A stretch of DNA of 44,391 nt, from contig DEPS01000020.1 in NCBI GenBank assembly GCA_002358875.1, positions 3,698-48,088 of the forward strand, in the 5' to 3' direction. The position numbers were made by a program, and so were the translations under genes. The stretch comes from Lachnospiraceae bacterium UBA3386 (lineage in GTDB: Bacteria > Bacillota > Clostridia > Lachnospirales > Lachnospiraceae). The notes under the pieces were generated by a model. The model was given only the letters and a program-made list of their open reading frames with translations, was not told the DNA's origin and did no database searches. Positions 33,113 through 40,416 of the stretch are shown piece by piece. Within the stretch, counting starts at the first letter, position 1. Each line of letters starts with the position of its first letter.

Positions 33113-33701
33113 AAATCGTTTTCTCCTCATAAACCCGTTTGTAGTAGTTATAGGTCTTCTGCGTCATGGGATCTACAGGATTGCCGGTCGAATTAAGATA
33201 TACGAGAGTATCGTACAATATCTTTGTCAGGCATTCATCAATATCATAAAATGCCATTTTTCTGATCAACTGCAGATTCGGGGCTGTAAAACGTCCCGGT
33301 TCAATATAGTCTGAAACAAAGATGATCTTTTCGAGAAGAGACATCCCCGGCCGGCCTGTGGTGTGGGAGCAGATCGCGTTAAGTACATCCTGATCCGTGA
33401 TCTGATACTTTTCCGATGCAAGCGCTCTTCCTGCCTTGGAGTGCAAAAGCGCGCCGCTGTTGAATTCAAAAGACGAGACCTCCAGGCCCGCTTTTTCGCA
33501 GAGCTTTTGCATCTTCTTTAGATCAAGGCATTTCGCGCAGTCGTGCAAAAGCCCCGCCGTCTCCGCCTTTTCCAGATCCGCCCCGTAGCACATGGCGAGT
33601 GAAGTGGCTGTTCCGGCCACGGAAAGAGTATGGATAAATCTTTTATAATTCAGTTCCTGCTCCAGCTCTTTGATCAGATCGATCCTTGAGTATGATTTCA
33701 C
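33105..33701 (-). CDS. yqeK: HD-domain Ap4A hydrolase YqeK
   Basis: A 198-residue HD-superfamily enzyme; YqeK members symmetrically cleave diadenosine tetraphosphate to ADP. The metal site is visible as RFIHTLSVAGTA, then GLLHDCAKCL, LLHSKAG and FVSDYIEPGR, with the usual C-terminal helices. It starts with GTG at 33701, with AGGGGG eight bases upstream. It lies 66 bases downstream of nadD, in the NAD/ribosome cluster typical of Clostridia. The intervening lytR gene found in some relatives is absent. Confidence 0.93.
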   Translation of the reverse strand: MKSYSRIDLIKELEQELNYKRFIHTLSVAGTATSLAMCYGADLEKAETAGLLHDCAKCLDLKKMQKLCEKAGLEVSSFEFNSGALLHSKAGRALASEKYQITDQDVLNAICSHTTGRPGMSLLEKIIFVSDYIEPGRFTAPNLQLIRKMAFYDIDECLTKILYDTLVYLNSTGNPVDPMTQKTYNYYKRVYEEKTIYD

Positions 33702-33767
33702 CCTGCTGCCCCCTGTCTGATCTTCCGACAGATCCCTTGTTGTCAGATTTCTTACCGTCAGATATTT

Positions 33768-34466
33768 TTACCGGTAGATCCCTGTTTCTATTATATACCT
33801 TTCGACGCGATCCGGCACCAGATAATGTATGGTTTTTCCATTTTTCACACGATTTCGGATATCTGTCGATGAAATGCCGATAGCAGGGATCTCCAGCGTG
33901 TGAATGTCCGCCCCGAAATCTCTTTTAAGATGCTCGATCTCCTGCAGGAATTTCTCCGTCGGCACTCCGTCCTCCCTCAGGGCGGCGAGGAGGGTACAGT
34001 TTTTAAAGATTTCCTCCGGATTTCTCCAGGTCAGGATACTGACGACGGAATCCGCTCCGACGATAAAATAATAATGGTTTTCCGGATGTAGCTCCTTAAG
34101 TTCGCGCAGGGTGTCACAGGTATAAGTATTTCCCGGCCTTTTGATCTCAAAATCAGAGGCGGTAAAATGGGGATTCTCCGCCGCAGCCTCGCAGACCATC
34201 TCATAGCGGATCTGAGGGGGAAGGACCTTCTGGGCGCGGTCATCCTTGAGGTAGGAATGTCCCGAAGGCATGAGCAGGACCTCATCCAGACTGAAGGCAT
34301 CGTAAGCCGCCTCCGCAATGATCAGGTGCGCTGTGTGGATCGGATCGAAGGTTCCTCCCAGGATGCCTACGCGCTTAAGGCCCTGATCGCTTTTACTGCC
34401 TTTTGTATCAGACCAAACGTCATCTGCGTTCTCATTTTTCTGTACACAGCTGTTTTCAAAATCCAT
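33768..34466 (-). CDS. nadD: Nicotinate-nucleotide adenylyltransferase
   Basis: Joins nicotinate mononucleotide and ATP to form deamido-NAD, a key step of NAD synthesis. The 232-residue protein has the nucleotidyltransferase motif GILGGTFDPIHTAHL (about 32-46), FIVGADSV and the late ISSTDIRNRVKNG. The first 30 residues (rich in Asn, Asp and Lys) are an extra, poorly conserved tail ahead of the catalytic fold. ATG 34466 has AGGGTGA close upstream; a GTG nine bases earlier is less likely because its spacing to AGGAG is too short. Confidence 0.95.
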   Translation of the reverse strand: MDFENSCVQKNENADDVWSDTKGSKSDQGLKRVGILGGTFDPIHTAHLIIAEAAYDAFSLDEVLLMPSGHSYLKDDRAQKVLPPQIRYEMVCEAAAENPHFTASDFEIKRPGNTYTCDTLRELKELHPENHYYFIVGADSVVSILTWRNPEEIFKNCTLLAALREDGVPTEKFLQEIEHLKRDFGADIHTLEIPAIGISSTDIRNRVKNGKTIHYLVPDRVERYIIETGIYR

Positions 34467-34504
34467 GGATCTCACCCTCTCCTTACTGCGTGCATTAACG
34501 TCTC

Positions 34505-34807
34505 TTAAGCCTTTTTCTGAGGAAGCTTAATGACCGGTTTATCGGAAAAGGGTTTATAGAGAATGAATTTTCTTCCGATCACCGTCACCAGCTCTGAGCG
34601 GGAGCGCTCCGCGATCATTTCCGCGCAGGCACGCACATCCTCAAGAACATTTTTCTGCACGGCGCCTTTTACCAGCTCATGTGTATTGAAGGCTTCTTCA
34701 GCAGACTTGACAACCTCCGGGGTAACTCCCTGCATTCCCACTAAAATGATGGGGTCAAGGGAATTGGAGAGACTGGTCAGATAGGCCCTTTGTTTGCTTG
34801 TGATCAT
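34505..34807 (-). CDS. yhbY: YhbY-type CRM-domain RNA-binding protein
   Basis: A 100-residue protein made of a single CRM domain, associated with pre-50S ribosome particles. It has the GxxG loop LVGMQGVTPEVVKSAEEAF, then HELVKGAVQKN and ELVTVIGRKFILYKP. AGGAG stands 11 bases upstream of the ATG. It sits between obgE and nadD, its normal place in Firmicutes. Confidence 0.94.
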   Translation of the reverse strand: MITSKQRAYLTSLSNSLDPIILVGMQGVTPEVVKSAEEAFNTHELVKGAVQKNVLEDVRACAEMIAERSRSELVTVIGRKFILYKPFSDKPVIKLPQKKA

Positions 34808-34845
34808 ATATTTTTCAGCTCCTGTCTGAATTTTATTATTTCATA

Positions 34846-34904
34846 GGCCCGCACTTTAAGAGGCATATTGCCAAAAAGGCATTGGCCCTTCCCCGGTGCG
34901 GGCT
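34846..34904. other. Long-loop hairpin between obgE and yhbY
   Basis: GGCCCGCAC (from 34846) can pair with GTGCGGGCT (ending 34904), enclosing an inner stem TGCC/GGCA. There is no T-run on the minus side, so this is more likely a processing or stability element than a terminator. Confidence 0.4.
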
Positions 34905-34914
34905 TTGTTATCTG

Positions 34915-36306
34915 TTAATCAAAGAATTCAAATCCGTGTCCATACAGGCGCACGGTATCACCTTCCTTACAGCCGATCCTCTTAAGCTCGTCAATAATGC
35001 CGTTGTCCACAAGGAATTTCTGAAAAAAGACAAAACCCTTTTCCGTCTCGAGGTTGGTATAGCCCAGCATGCGCTCGATGCGGGGGCCTTCCACGAGATA
35101 TTCCTTCGTTTTGGGATCATAGGTAACTGTATAAGGTACGTTGTCTACGGCAAGCTCTGTCTCCGGATCATACTCCTGTTCGTAGGTGACCGTGTTCTCC
35201 GGCATCTGCGAGAGTATACCGCTGACGTGGTAGAGGAGTTCTTTCACTCCCTTTCCTGTCGCCGCGGAGATGGGAAAGACCTCTATGCCAAGCGGACCGC
35301 AGTAGGCCCGGATCTCCTTAACAGGATCATCAAGGCGATCTGCCGCTTCCCCCTCCTGCACAGCTTCTTCAGGATCATTTTCCAGGTCTGATCCCGGATC
35401 ATGACCGGCTTCCCCGGCCGGCCCCGGCATCCCGTTATAGCCGGGGATCAGGTCGCACTTATTTGCGGCAATGATCTGCTTTCTGGAGGAGAGATCGATC
35501 CTGTACCTGGCGAGCTCACGGTTTATGGCCATGATATCCTCGATCGGATCGCGCCCCTCCGTGCCGGCGGCGTCCACGACATGGATCAGGACCTTGGTGC
35601 GCTCCAGGTGGGCAAGAAATTCATGGCCCAGGCCTGCGCCGTCCGCAGCTCCCTCGATAAGTCCCGGGATATCCGCCATGACAAAGCCCGGCGCGTCCTC
35701 CAGATCGACAACGCCCAGGATGGGCTGAAGGGTCGTGAAATGGTAATTTGCGATGCGGGGCTTTGCGTTGCTCGAAACGGACAAGAGGGTGGATTTTCCG
35801 ACGTTGGGAAAGCCCACAAGCCCGACATCCGCGATCATTTTGAGTTCAAGGAGCAGCTCCAGGGTCCTCGAGGGCTGCCCCGGCTGGGCATATTTGGGCG
35901 CCTGCATGGTGGAGGTTGCATAGTGCATATTGCCGTTTCCTCCGCGCCCTCCCTGCAGCATGACATACCTGCGCAGATCTCCGGACATGTCCACGATGAC
36001 CTTCCCTGAGACAGCCTCCCTGATCACGGTTCCCTCGGGGACCCTGATCTCTATGTCCTGGCCGCTTTTTCCCGCCATCCTTTTTTTCTTTCCGTCCTCT
36101 CCGTTCTGGGCTGCGTATTTGCGGACATGTCTGAAATCTGTAAGAGTATTCAGGCCCTCGTCCACCACAAAGACGACATCTCCGCCTTTCCCGCCGTCTC
36201 CCCCGTCGGGGCCTCCGGCAGGGACATACTTCTCTCTTCGGAAGGAAACATGTCCGTCTCCTCCCTTGCCGCTTGAAACGATGATTCTGGCTTTATCTGT
36301 AAACAT
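34915..36306 (-). CDS. obgE: Obg-family GTPase ObgE/CgtA
   Basis: Essential GTPase that assists 50S assembly and stress control. It is 463 residues. The Obg fold (1-157) is glycine-rich: SSGKGGDGHVSFRREKYVPAGGPDGGDGGKGGDV. The G domain has GFPNVGKSTLL (about 167), DIPGLIEGA and NKCDL. The C-terminal OCT domain spans about 385-463. After NKCDL comes an extra loop of about 40 acidic and Gly/Pro-rich residues (about 290-330) before SAATGKG, not seen in E. coli or B. subtilis Obg. The ribosome site (GGGAG) is weak and 12 bases away. It sits between rpmA and yhbY, as is typical. Confidence 0.96.
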   Translation of the reverse strand: MFTDKARIIVSSGKGGDGHVSFRREKYVPAGGPDGGDGGKGGDVVFVVDEGLNTLTDFRHVRKYAAQNGEDGKKKRMAGKSGQDIEIRVPEGTVIREAVSGKVIVDMSGDLRRYVMLQGGRGGNGNMHYATSTMQAPKYAQPGQPSRTLELLLELKMIADVGLVGFPNVGKSTLLSVSSNAKPRIANYHFTTLQPILGVVDLEDAPGFVMADIPGLIEGAADGAGLGHEFLAHLERTKVLIHVVDAAGTEGRDPIEDIMAINRELARYRIDLSSRKQIIAANKCDLIPGYNGMPGPAGEAGHDPGSDLENDPEEAVQEGEAADRLDDPVKEIRAYCGPLGIEVFPISAATGKGVKELLYHVSGILSQMPENTVTYEQEYDPETELAVDNVPYTVTYDPKTKEYLVEGPRIERMLGYTNLETEKGFVFFQKFLVDNGIIDELKRIGCKEGDTVRLYGHGFEFFD

Positions 36307-36341
36307 GTATTATCTGCTCTCCCGTCTGCAAAATATACTGT

Positions 36342-36397
36342 CTGTACGGTTTGAGTGCTTTAGCGCGCCTGCATGAATGCAGGATGCAGCCGTACAG
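36342..36397. repeat. Intergenic palindrome upstream of obgE
   Basis: CTGTACGG (36342-36349) and CCGTACAG (36390-36397) form outer arms, with an inner CCTGCAT-GA-ATGCAGG (36369-36384). The outer ends match those of the hairpins at 349-396 and 42524-42601. Confidence 0.55.
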
Positions 36398-36401
36398 GTC
36401 G

Positions 36402-36452
36402 AAAATACAACAAGAGCTCCGGGCAGAAAAACATTTTTCTTCTGCCTGGAGC
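36402..36452 (-). terminator. Terminator between rpmA and obgE
   Basis: On the minus strand GCTCCAGGCAGAA pairs with TTCTGCCCGGAGC, followed by TCTTGTTGTATTTT. It probably reduces read-through from rplU-prp-rpmA into obgE. The bases 36453-36591 beyond it hold nothing I recognise. Confidence 0.8.
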
Positions 36453-36591
36453 CCCAACATGTCGTTCTGGTCCCGGCACTCTCCCGGCCTGCGCGCAGTA
36501 AAACACGTCTGCGGAACAATGAGCGCTCAGCAGGCATCTGTTTACAGTGACAGATCCGAAAAAGACAGTACCGGCATCATAATATTTGGCA

Positions 36592-36888
36592 TTAAGCTTC
36601 CTGCTCCGCCTCTACAGGATGTACGGAAGCTCTCTTGCGGAACTTGCCGAAACGCTCAAAGCGCAGGATGCCGTCGACCTTGGCGTACAGGGTATCATCC
36701 CCGCCGATCCCGACGTTAAGACCGGGATGGATATGCGTGCCGCGCTGTCTGTAAAGGATATTGCCGGCCTTGACGAACTGTCCGTCCGCCCTCTTTGCTC
36801 CGAGGCGCTTGGAATTGGAATCACGGCCGTTCTTGGTGGAGCCCATTCCCTTTTTATGCGCGAAGAACTGAAGATTTAATTTCATCAT
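36592..36888 (-). CDS. rpmA: 50S ribosomal protein L27
   Basis: A 98-residue component of the large subunit near the peptidyl-transferase centre. It begins MMKLNLQFFAHKKGMGSTKNGRDS: the NLQFF-A presequence is the Firmicute form, which is removed after FF by the protease Prp so that the mature N terminus can reach the active site. The conserved GNILYRQRGTHIHPGLNVGIGGDDTLYA follows. AGGAGG lies 8 bases from the first ATG; a second ATG follows directly. prp is immediately upstream in the operon. Confidence 0.97.
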   Translation of the reverse strand: MMKLNLQFFAHKKGMGSTKNGRDSNSKRLGAKRADGQFVKAGNILYRQRGTHIHPGLNVGIGGDDTLYAKVDGILRFERFGKFRKRASVHPVEAEQEA

Positions 36889-36900
36889 GATTCTTTCCTC

Positions 36901-37260
36901 CTAAAGATCAATAACGGGCGCTGTCCCTTTTGCCCTGTGGGACCGGATGGTCAGATATTTCTTCCCATACTGTTTCCTCACAGATTGAAAGCCAAGGATC
37001 ATGCTCTCTACAAGAAGTACAGCTTTTTCATCAGGGGGACTTTTGAAACGGCAGCACAGCGCGCCGCCTTCCTTTGCCGCTTTATACTCGATATCCGCTT
37101 TCGCGAGCTTTTCGAGACTGTTGATGGTATTGATGGTCAGCATGGAGATCGCGGCACAGACAATGTCCTCTCCCTCCACCGCGTCGTCATCGGCATGCCC
37201 ATGCATCTGAAACCGGCAGCAGCGTCCCTCTTTATCCCTGAAAATGTCTACAACTGTCAT
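36901..37260 (-). CDS. prp: Cysteine protease Prp, processes L27
   Basis: Ribosomal-processing protease (YsxB family, 119 residues) that cuts the L27 presequence. The catalytic His22 (MHGHAD) and Cys35 (DIVCAAISML) are both present, with the characteristic GEDIVCAAIS segment. It is encoded between rplU and rpmA, the standard place. The ribosome site is weak, consistent with low expression next to two ribosomal proteins or with coupling to rplU, whose stop lies 16 bases upstream. Confidence 0.95.
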   Translation of the reverse strand: MTVVDIFRDKEGRCCRFQMHGHADDDAVEGEDIVCAAISMLTINTINSLEKLAKADIEYKAAKEGGALCCRFKSPPDEKAVLLVESMILGFQSVRKQYGKKYLTIRSHRAKGTAPVIDL

Positions 37261-37276
37261 AAACCCGACTGAAAAA

Positions 37277-37582
37277 TTATGCGTTGATCTTGTCGATCTT
37301 CACGCGGGTGAAAAGCTGGCGATGGCCGTTCTTTTTGTGATAGCCGGTCTTCCTCTTGTATCTGTAGACGATGACCTTCTTCGCCTTGCCCTGCTCCATG
37401 ACAGTTCCCGTTACTGTCGCGCCTGCGACATCTCCCGCGACCTTGAGCGAATCGCCGCCGACTGCCAGAACGTTATCAAACGTAACCTCACTGCCTGCGT
37501 CCAGCTGGATCTTCTCGACATCGATCACATCGCCTTCGGAAACTTTGTACTGCTTACCACCGGTTGCAATAATAGCATACAT
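37277..37582 (-). CDS. rplU: 50S ribosomal protein L21
   Basis: A 101-residue large-subunit protein: MYAIIATGGKQYKVSEGDVIDVEKIQ at the start and VYRYKRKTGYHKKNGHRQLFTRVKI near the end are typical. ATG 37582 has AAGGAGGT upstream. It is the first gene of the rplU-prp-rpmA group and follows a leader of about 260 bases that probably carries an autoregulatory structure. Confidence 0.97.
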   Translation of the reverse strand: MYAIIATGGKQYKVSEGDVIDVEKIQLDAGSEVTFDNVLAVGGDSLKVAGDVAGATVTGTVMEQGKAKKVIVYRYKRKTGYHKKNGHRQLFTRVKIDKINA

Positions 37583-37842
37583 ATCAGGTACCTCCTTTTC
37601 TTTTAAAAAAACTCGCTGATTACGGCGCCCCGTAACTAAATCGGGCATCTGCTTTTGTCCGTTTCAGGATGAAACGGCTTCAGGCTTTCAGCCCGCAGAC
37701 GGGGACTTCGCTCTTTGCAGAAAGCTGCAGTACCAGACAGTCTCTGCACCGGCAGCTCCCGCCCGGATCATATCGGAATAAGTGTTTTAAGACATCCCGT
37801 CATATTCCGGACATAGCCACAAAGCCTCATCAGGCGGCATAC
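37583..37842 (-). promoter_or_regulatory. rplU leader RNA, candidate L21 leader
   Basis: The region between the predicted start (about 37842) and rplU holds several stems: CCGTTTCA-GGA-TGAAACGG (37659-37677), a G/C-rich stem region near 37690-37710, and TTACGG/CCGTAA (37620-37635) followed by a run of seven T on the minus strand before the ribosome site. Firmicutes often have a structured L21 leader here. Placement and stems agree, but I could not match a consensus. Confidence 0.45.
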
Positions 37843-37848
37843 TCAGAT

Positions 37849-37877
37849 AAAATAACAGACACTCTTTCCTTTGTCAA
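37849..37877 (-). promoter_or_regulatory. Promoter of rplU
   Basis: Minus strand TTGACA (37877-37872), 17 bases, TATTTT (37854-37849). Confidence 0.8.
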
Positions 37878-37882
37878 GAGGT

Positions 37883-38090
37883 TTTTCTTTACATCACCTT
37901 TTTTCTATACATCACCTTTTTTCTTTACGTCACCTTTTATATCAGTGTCTTTCGACTTTCTTTCAGTGGCTTTTTTTAATGACTTTCTTTCAATGACTTT
38001 CTTTCAGTGCTTTTTCTGTCAGTCAGCCTTTTTCTTAAAGTCAGCCCTTTTCTTAAAGTCAGCCCTTTTCTTAAAGTCAGCCCTTTTTCT
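37883..38090. repeat. Degenerate 18-base tandem repeats over the hisIE 3' end
   Basis: Three related blocks. Nearest rplU are three copies of TTCTTTACATCACCTTTT-like units; the middle has four GACTTTCTTTCA-like units; at 38031-38088 there are about three near-identical 18-base units TTTTCTTAAAGTCAGCCC plus a diverged one. The hisIE stop codon (38077-38079) is inside the last unit. On the minus strand all blocks are GA-rich and share a TRA-GAAAAA-G core. Confidence 0.85.
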
Positions 38091-39504
38091 GCCTGCGGAT
38101 CAGCTCCCGTGTAATATCATCCCAGTCCACGCCTTTTTCGGCCATAACGACCTCCAGGTGATATAAATAGTCGGCGATCTCATAGATGATCTCGTTCTCT
38201 GCCGGATTTTTTGCGGCGATGATGATTTCCGTATTCTCCTCGCCGAGTTTTTTCAGCATCTTGTCTATGCCCTTATCGAAAAGATAATTGGTATAGGATC
38301 CCTCTTTGGGATTCTTTTTACGGTCAAGAATTGTCCGATAATCCTCACCAAGCACATCCATGGCGGAAGTTCTGTATGACTTCATCCTTGCAGGGCGCCT
38401 GTCTGATACAGTCCATACCCTGTTGAAAAAACAGGAATGGCTGCCGGTGTGGCAGGCCGCTCCGATCTGGGTGACAGTGGCAAGAAGAGTGTCCATGTCA
38501 CAGTCGCCGTAAAGGGAACGGACATACTGATAGTGGCCGCTGGTCTCTCCCTTGATCCAGAGACTTTTCCTGCTCCTGGAGTAATAGGTCATCCTGCCTG
38601 TTTTGACGGTGAGGTCATAGGCTTCTTCGTTCATGTAGGCGACCATCAGGACCTGGCCGGTCCCTTCCTCCTGCACAACGACGGGAAGGAGCCCGTCCGG
38701 ACCCTTTTTGAAGTCGTCCCATACAAAAGCAGCCTCTTCCTGGTCCTCTTCCAGCTCGATCCCGCAGTCCTTGAGGCTGTCCACCAGGGAATCAAAAGCA
38801 GAAGGGGTATCTCCTGACTCCGGATCCGCTGAATCGCTCATAAGACGGTTGATCCCGCTGCCGGTGACCGCGGCGACCTCTTGTTCCGAGAGGAGCCCGG
38901 CCAAAGCTTTGGGCGATGCCGATCCGACACAGGCGACAAGAGGAATGTCTTTTTCAAGACCATCTGATTCCGGAGAAAGCTCCTTAGTATCAGAAATGGA
39001 TGCATCCTCCGAATCGGTTTTCATCTCTCCGGACGGCCTTTCGTCCTTCTCATCCAGAAGAATGCGGATCGAGATCCAGGGGGCAAGCTTTTCCCAGTCT
39101 ATGTCCGTCAGCTCAGAACTTCTGTAGCAGCCGGCGATCCGCTCCTTGCCGAAACGTTCACAGACTTCCCGGGCCAGGATCCTGTTGCTCTCTTTGGACA
39201 GGTTGAGGGCGGCCAGGTCACAGCCGGCATAGATGAGTTTTTTGACATCCTCCATCCGGCGGATATTGCCGGCTCCGATCACTGTGATGACATTTTCTTC
39301 GCAGATCCTGCGGATGAGGTCGATCGAAGCCTCGTGTTCGGCGTCGCCGCGGCTGCGGTCAAAGAGGACAACGCCGTTCGCGCCCTTTTGTGCATACTCC
39401 CTGACCAGGGCTGCCGGGTCCTCCGATATGACTGTGTTATCATCAAATCCCTTCACCGCGTTTCCTCTTAAGAGCCAGATGCAGGGAAAAATTCCTTTTT
39501 TCAT
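38077..39504 (-). CDS. hisIE: HisIE with an N-terminal HisF-like domain
   Basis: A 475-residue fusion catalysing two histidine steps: HisE removes pyrophosphate from phosphoribosyl-ATP, and HisI opens the ring of phosphoribosyl-AMP. Residues 1-220 look like a degraded HisA/HisF TIM barrel (GIFPCIWLLRGNAVKGF, GANGVVLFDRSRGD, ITVIGAGNIRRMEDVKKLIYAGCDLAALN) with an acidic, disordered-looking insert (about 155-190). The HisF catalytic Asp of the CLDV motif is Trp here. HisI (about 265-375) has the zinc motif DCDMDTLLATVTQIGAACHTGSHSC. HisE (about 385-475) has LGEENTEIIIAAKN and EIADYLYHLEVVMAEKGV. ATG 39504 has GGAG nine bases upstream. The stop lies inside a tandem repeat. It is the last gene of the his operon. 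Confidence 0.93.
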   Translation of the reverse strand: MKKGIFPCIWLLRGNAVKGFDDNTVISEDPAALVREYAQKGANGVVLFDRSRGDAEHEASIDLIRRICEENVITVIGAGNIRRMEDVKKLIYAGCDLAALNLSKESNRILAREVCERFGKERIAGCYRSSELTDIDWEKLAPWISIRILLDEKDERPSGEMKTDSEDASISDTKELSPESDGLEKDIPLVACVGSASPKALAGLLSEQEVAAVTGSGINRLMSDSADPESGDTPSAFDSLVDSLKDCGIELEEDQEEAAFVWDDFKKGPDGLLPVVVQEEGTGQVLMVAYMNEEAYDLTVKTGRMTYYSRSRKSLWIKGETSGHYQYVRSLYGDCDMDTLLATVTQIGAACHTGSHSCFFNRVWTVSDRRPARMKSYRTSAMDVLGEDYRTILDRKKNPKEGSYTNYLFDKGIDKMLKKLGEENTEIIIAAKNPAENEIIYEIADYLYHLEVVMAEKGVDWDDITRELIRRQKKG

Positions 39505-39570
39505 ATTATTTATCTCCAAAACGGGTATCTGCTTAGCTTCTCAGAATTTCAGAGCCTGCCTGCAGCCTCC

Positions 39571-39609
39571 GGCGATACGTAAAGGCAATACGTAAAGGCG
39601 ATACAAAAA
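39571..39609. repeat. 13-base tandem repeat, three copies
   Basis: GGCGATACGTAAA (39571-39583), GGCAATACGTAAA (39584-39596) and GGCGATACAAAAA (39597-39609), between hisB and hisIE. Confidence 0.85.
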
Positions 39610-39663
39610 AAACGCTCATACAGTCACGGACTGCCGTTATCGCAAAGAAAAAGCTGCTGTATT

Positions 39664-40260
39664 TTACAGGCTTCCCTTGGTGCTGGGCACATCATCATAG
39701 CGCGGATCCTTCTGGGTCGCCATGTCGAGGGCTTTTCCGAAGGCCTTGAACATGCCTTCGATGACGTGATGGTCATTTTCTCCGGACAGGATCCTGAAAT
39801 GCAGATTCATGGCAGCGGCGTAGGAGACGGAATAAAAGAACTCCTTCACAAGCTGGGTGTCGAAGGCGCCCACTGACGGTGTGTGAAAATCATAACCGTC
39901 CATGACAAAATACGGACGTCCGCACAGATCAACAGCGCACAGGACCAGGGCTTCATCCATTGGAAGGATGAAATGCCCAAAGCGCCGGATCCCGGCCTTG
40001 TTTCCGACCGCGCCTTTAATAGCTTCGCCCAGGACGATGCCCGCGTCCTCCACCAGATGGTGGCCGTCCACCTCCAGGTCTCCCCTGGCGTCGACTGTCA
40101 GGTCAAAGAGGCCGTGCCGGGCAAAGGCGTTAAGCATATGGTCAAAAAAGCCGATTCCGGTCCCGCCGTTTTCCAGCCTCGCCGAACCTTTCCCGTCCAG
40201 CTCCAGGCGGATCGTGATGTCTGTTTCTCCCGTTTTGCGGGAAATCTGCGCGTTTCTCAT
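39664..40260 (-). CDS. hisB: Imidazoleglycerol-phosphate dehydratase
   Basis: Sixth step of histidine synthesis: dehydration of imidazoleglycerol phosphate to imidazoleacetol phosphate. It is a 198-residue monofunctional HisB with both metal-binding repeats: GIGFFDHMLNAFARHG, DGHHLVEDAGIVLGEA and the later LHFRILSGENDHHVIEGMFKAFGKAL. ATG 40260 is chosen because GAGGAG lies ahead of it; a longer form overlaps that site. It lies between hisD and hisIE with spacers of about 155 and 160 bases, wide for one operon. Confidence 0.96.
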   Translation of the reverse strand: MRNAQISRKTGETDITIRLELDGKGSARLENGGTGIGFFDHMLNAFARHGLFDLTVDARGDLEVDGHHLVEDAGIVLGEAIKGAVGNKAGIRRFGHFILPMDEALVLCAVDLCGRPYFVMDGYDFHTPSVGAFDTQLVKEFFYSVSYAAAMNLHFRILSGENDHHVIEGMFKAFGKALDMATQKDPRYDDVPSTKGSL

Positions 40261-40416
40261 GTTTATTTTACTCCTCATTTAAGATGCACATTGTATTAAA
40301 GTTCCTCTTTTCAGTAGGTGTTTATCAAAAAGAATAACTATGAATGTGTATGTGCACCATGTATCTGACACCTCATTGGGCTCGCAGCGGTCTCCTTCTC
40401 ATTCTGAAAAAAGAGA

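Noticed and set aside
37883..38090. CRISPR-like array
   Set aside because: The units are contiguous, degenerate and only 18 bases long, with no unique spacers and no cas genes, so these are simple tandem repeats.
37669..38166. Rightward open frame with FFLKSALFLKSALFLK repeats
   Set aside because: The frame is a by-product of the 18-base repeat on the opposite strand of the hisIE tail and the rplU leader; it has no ribosome site and no conserved domain.
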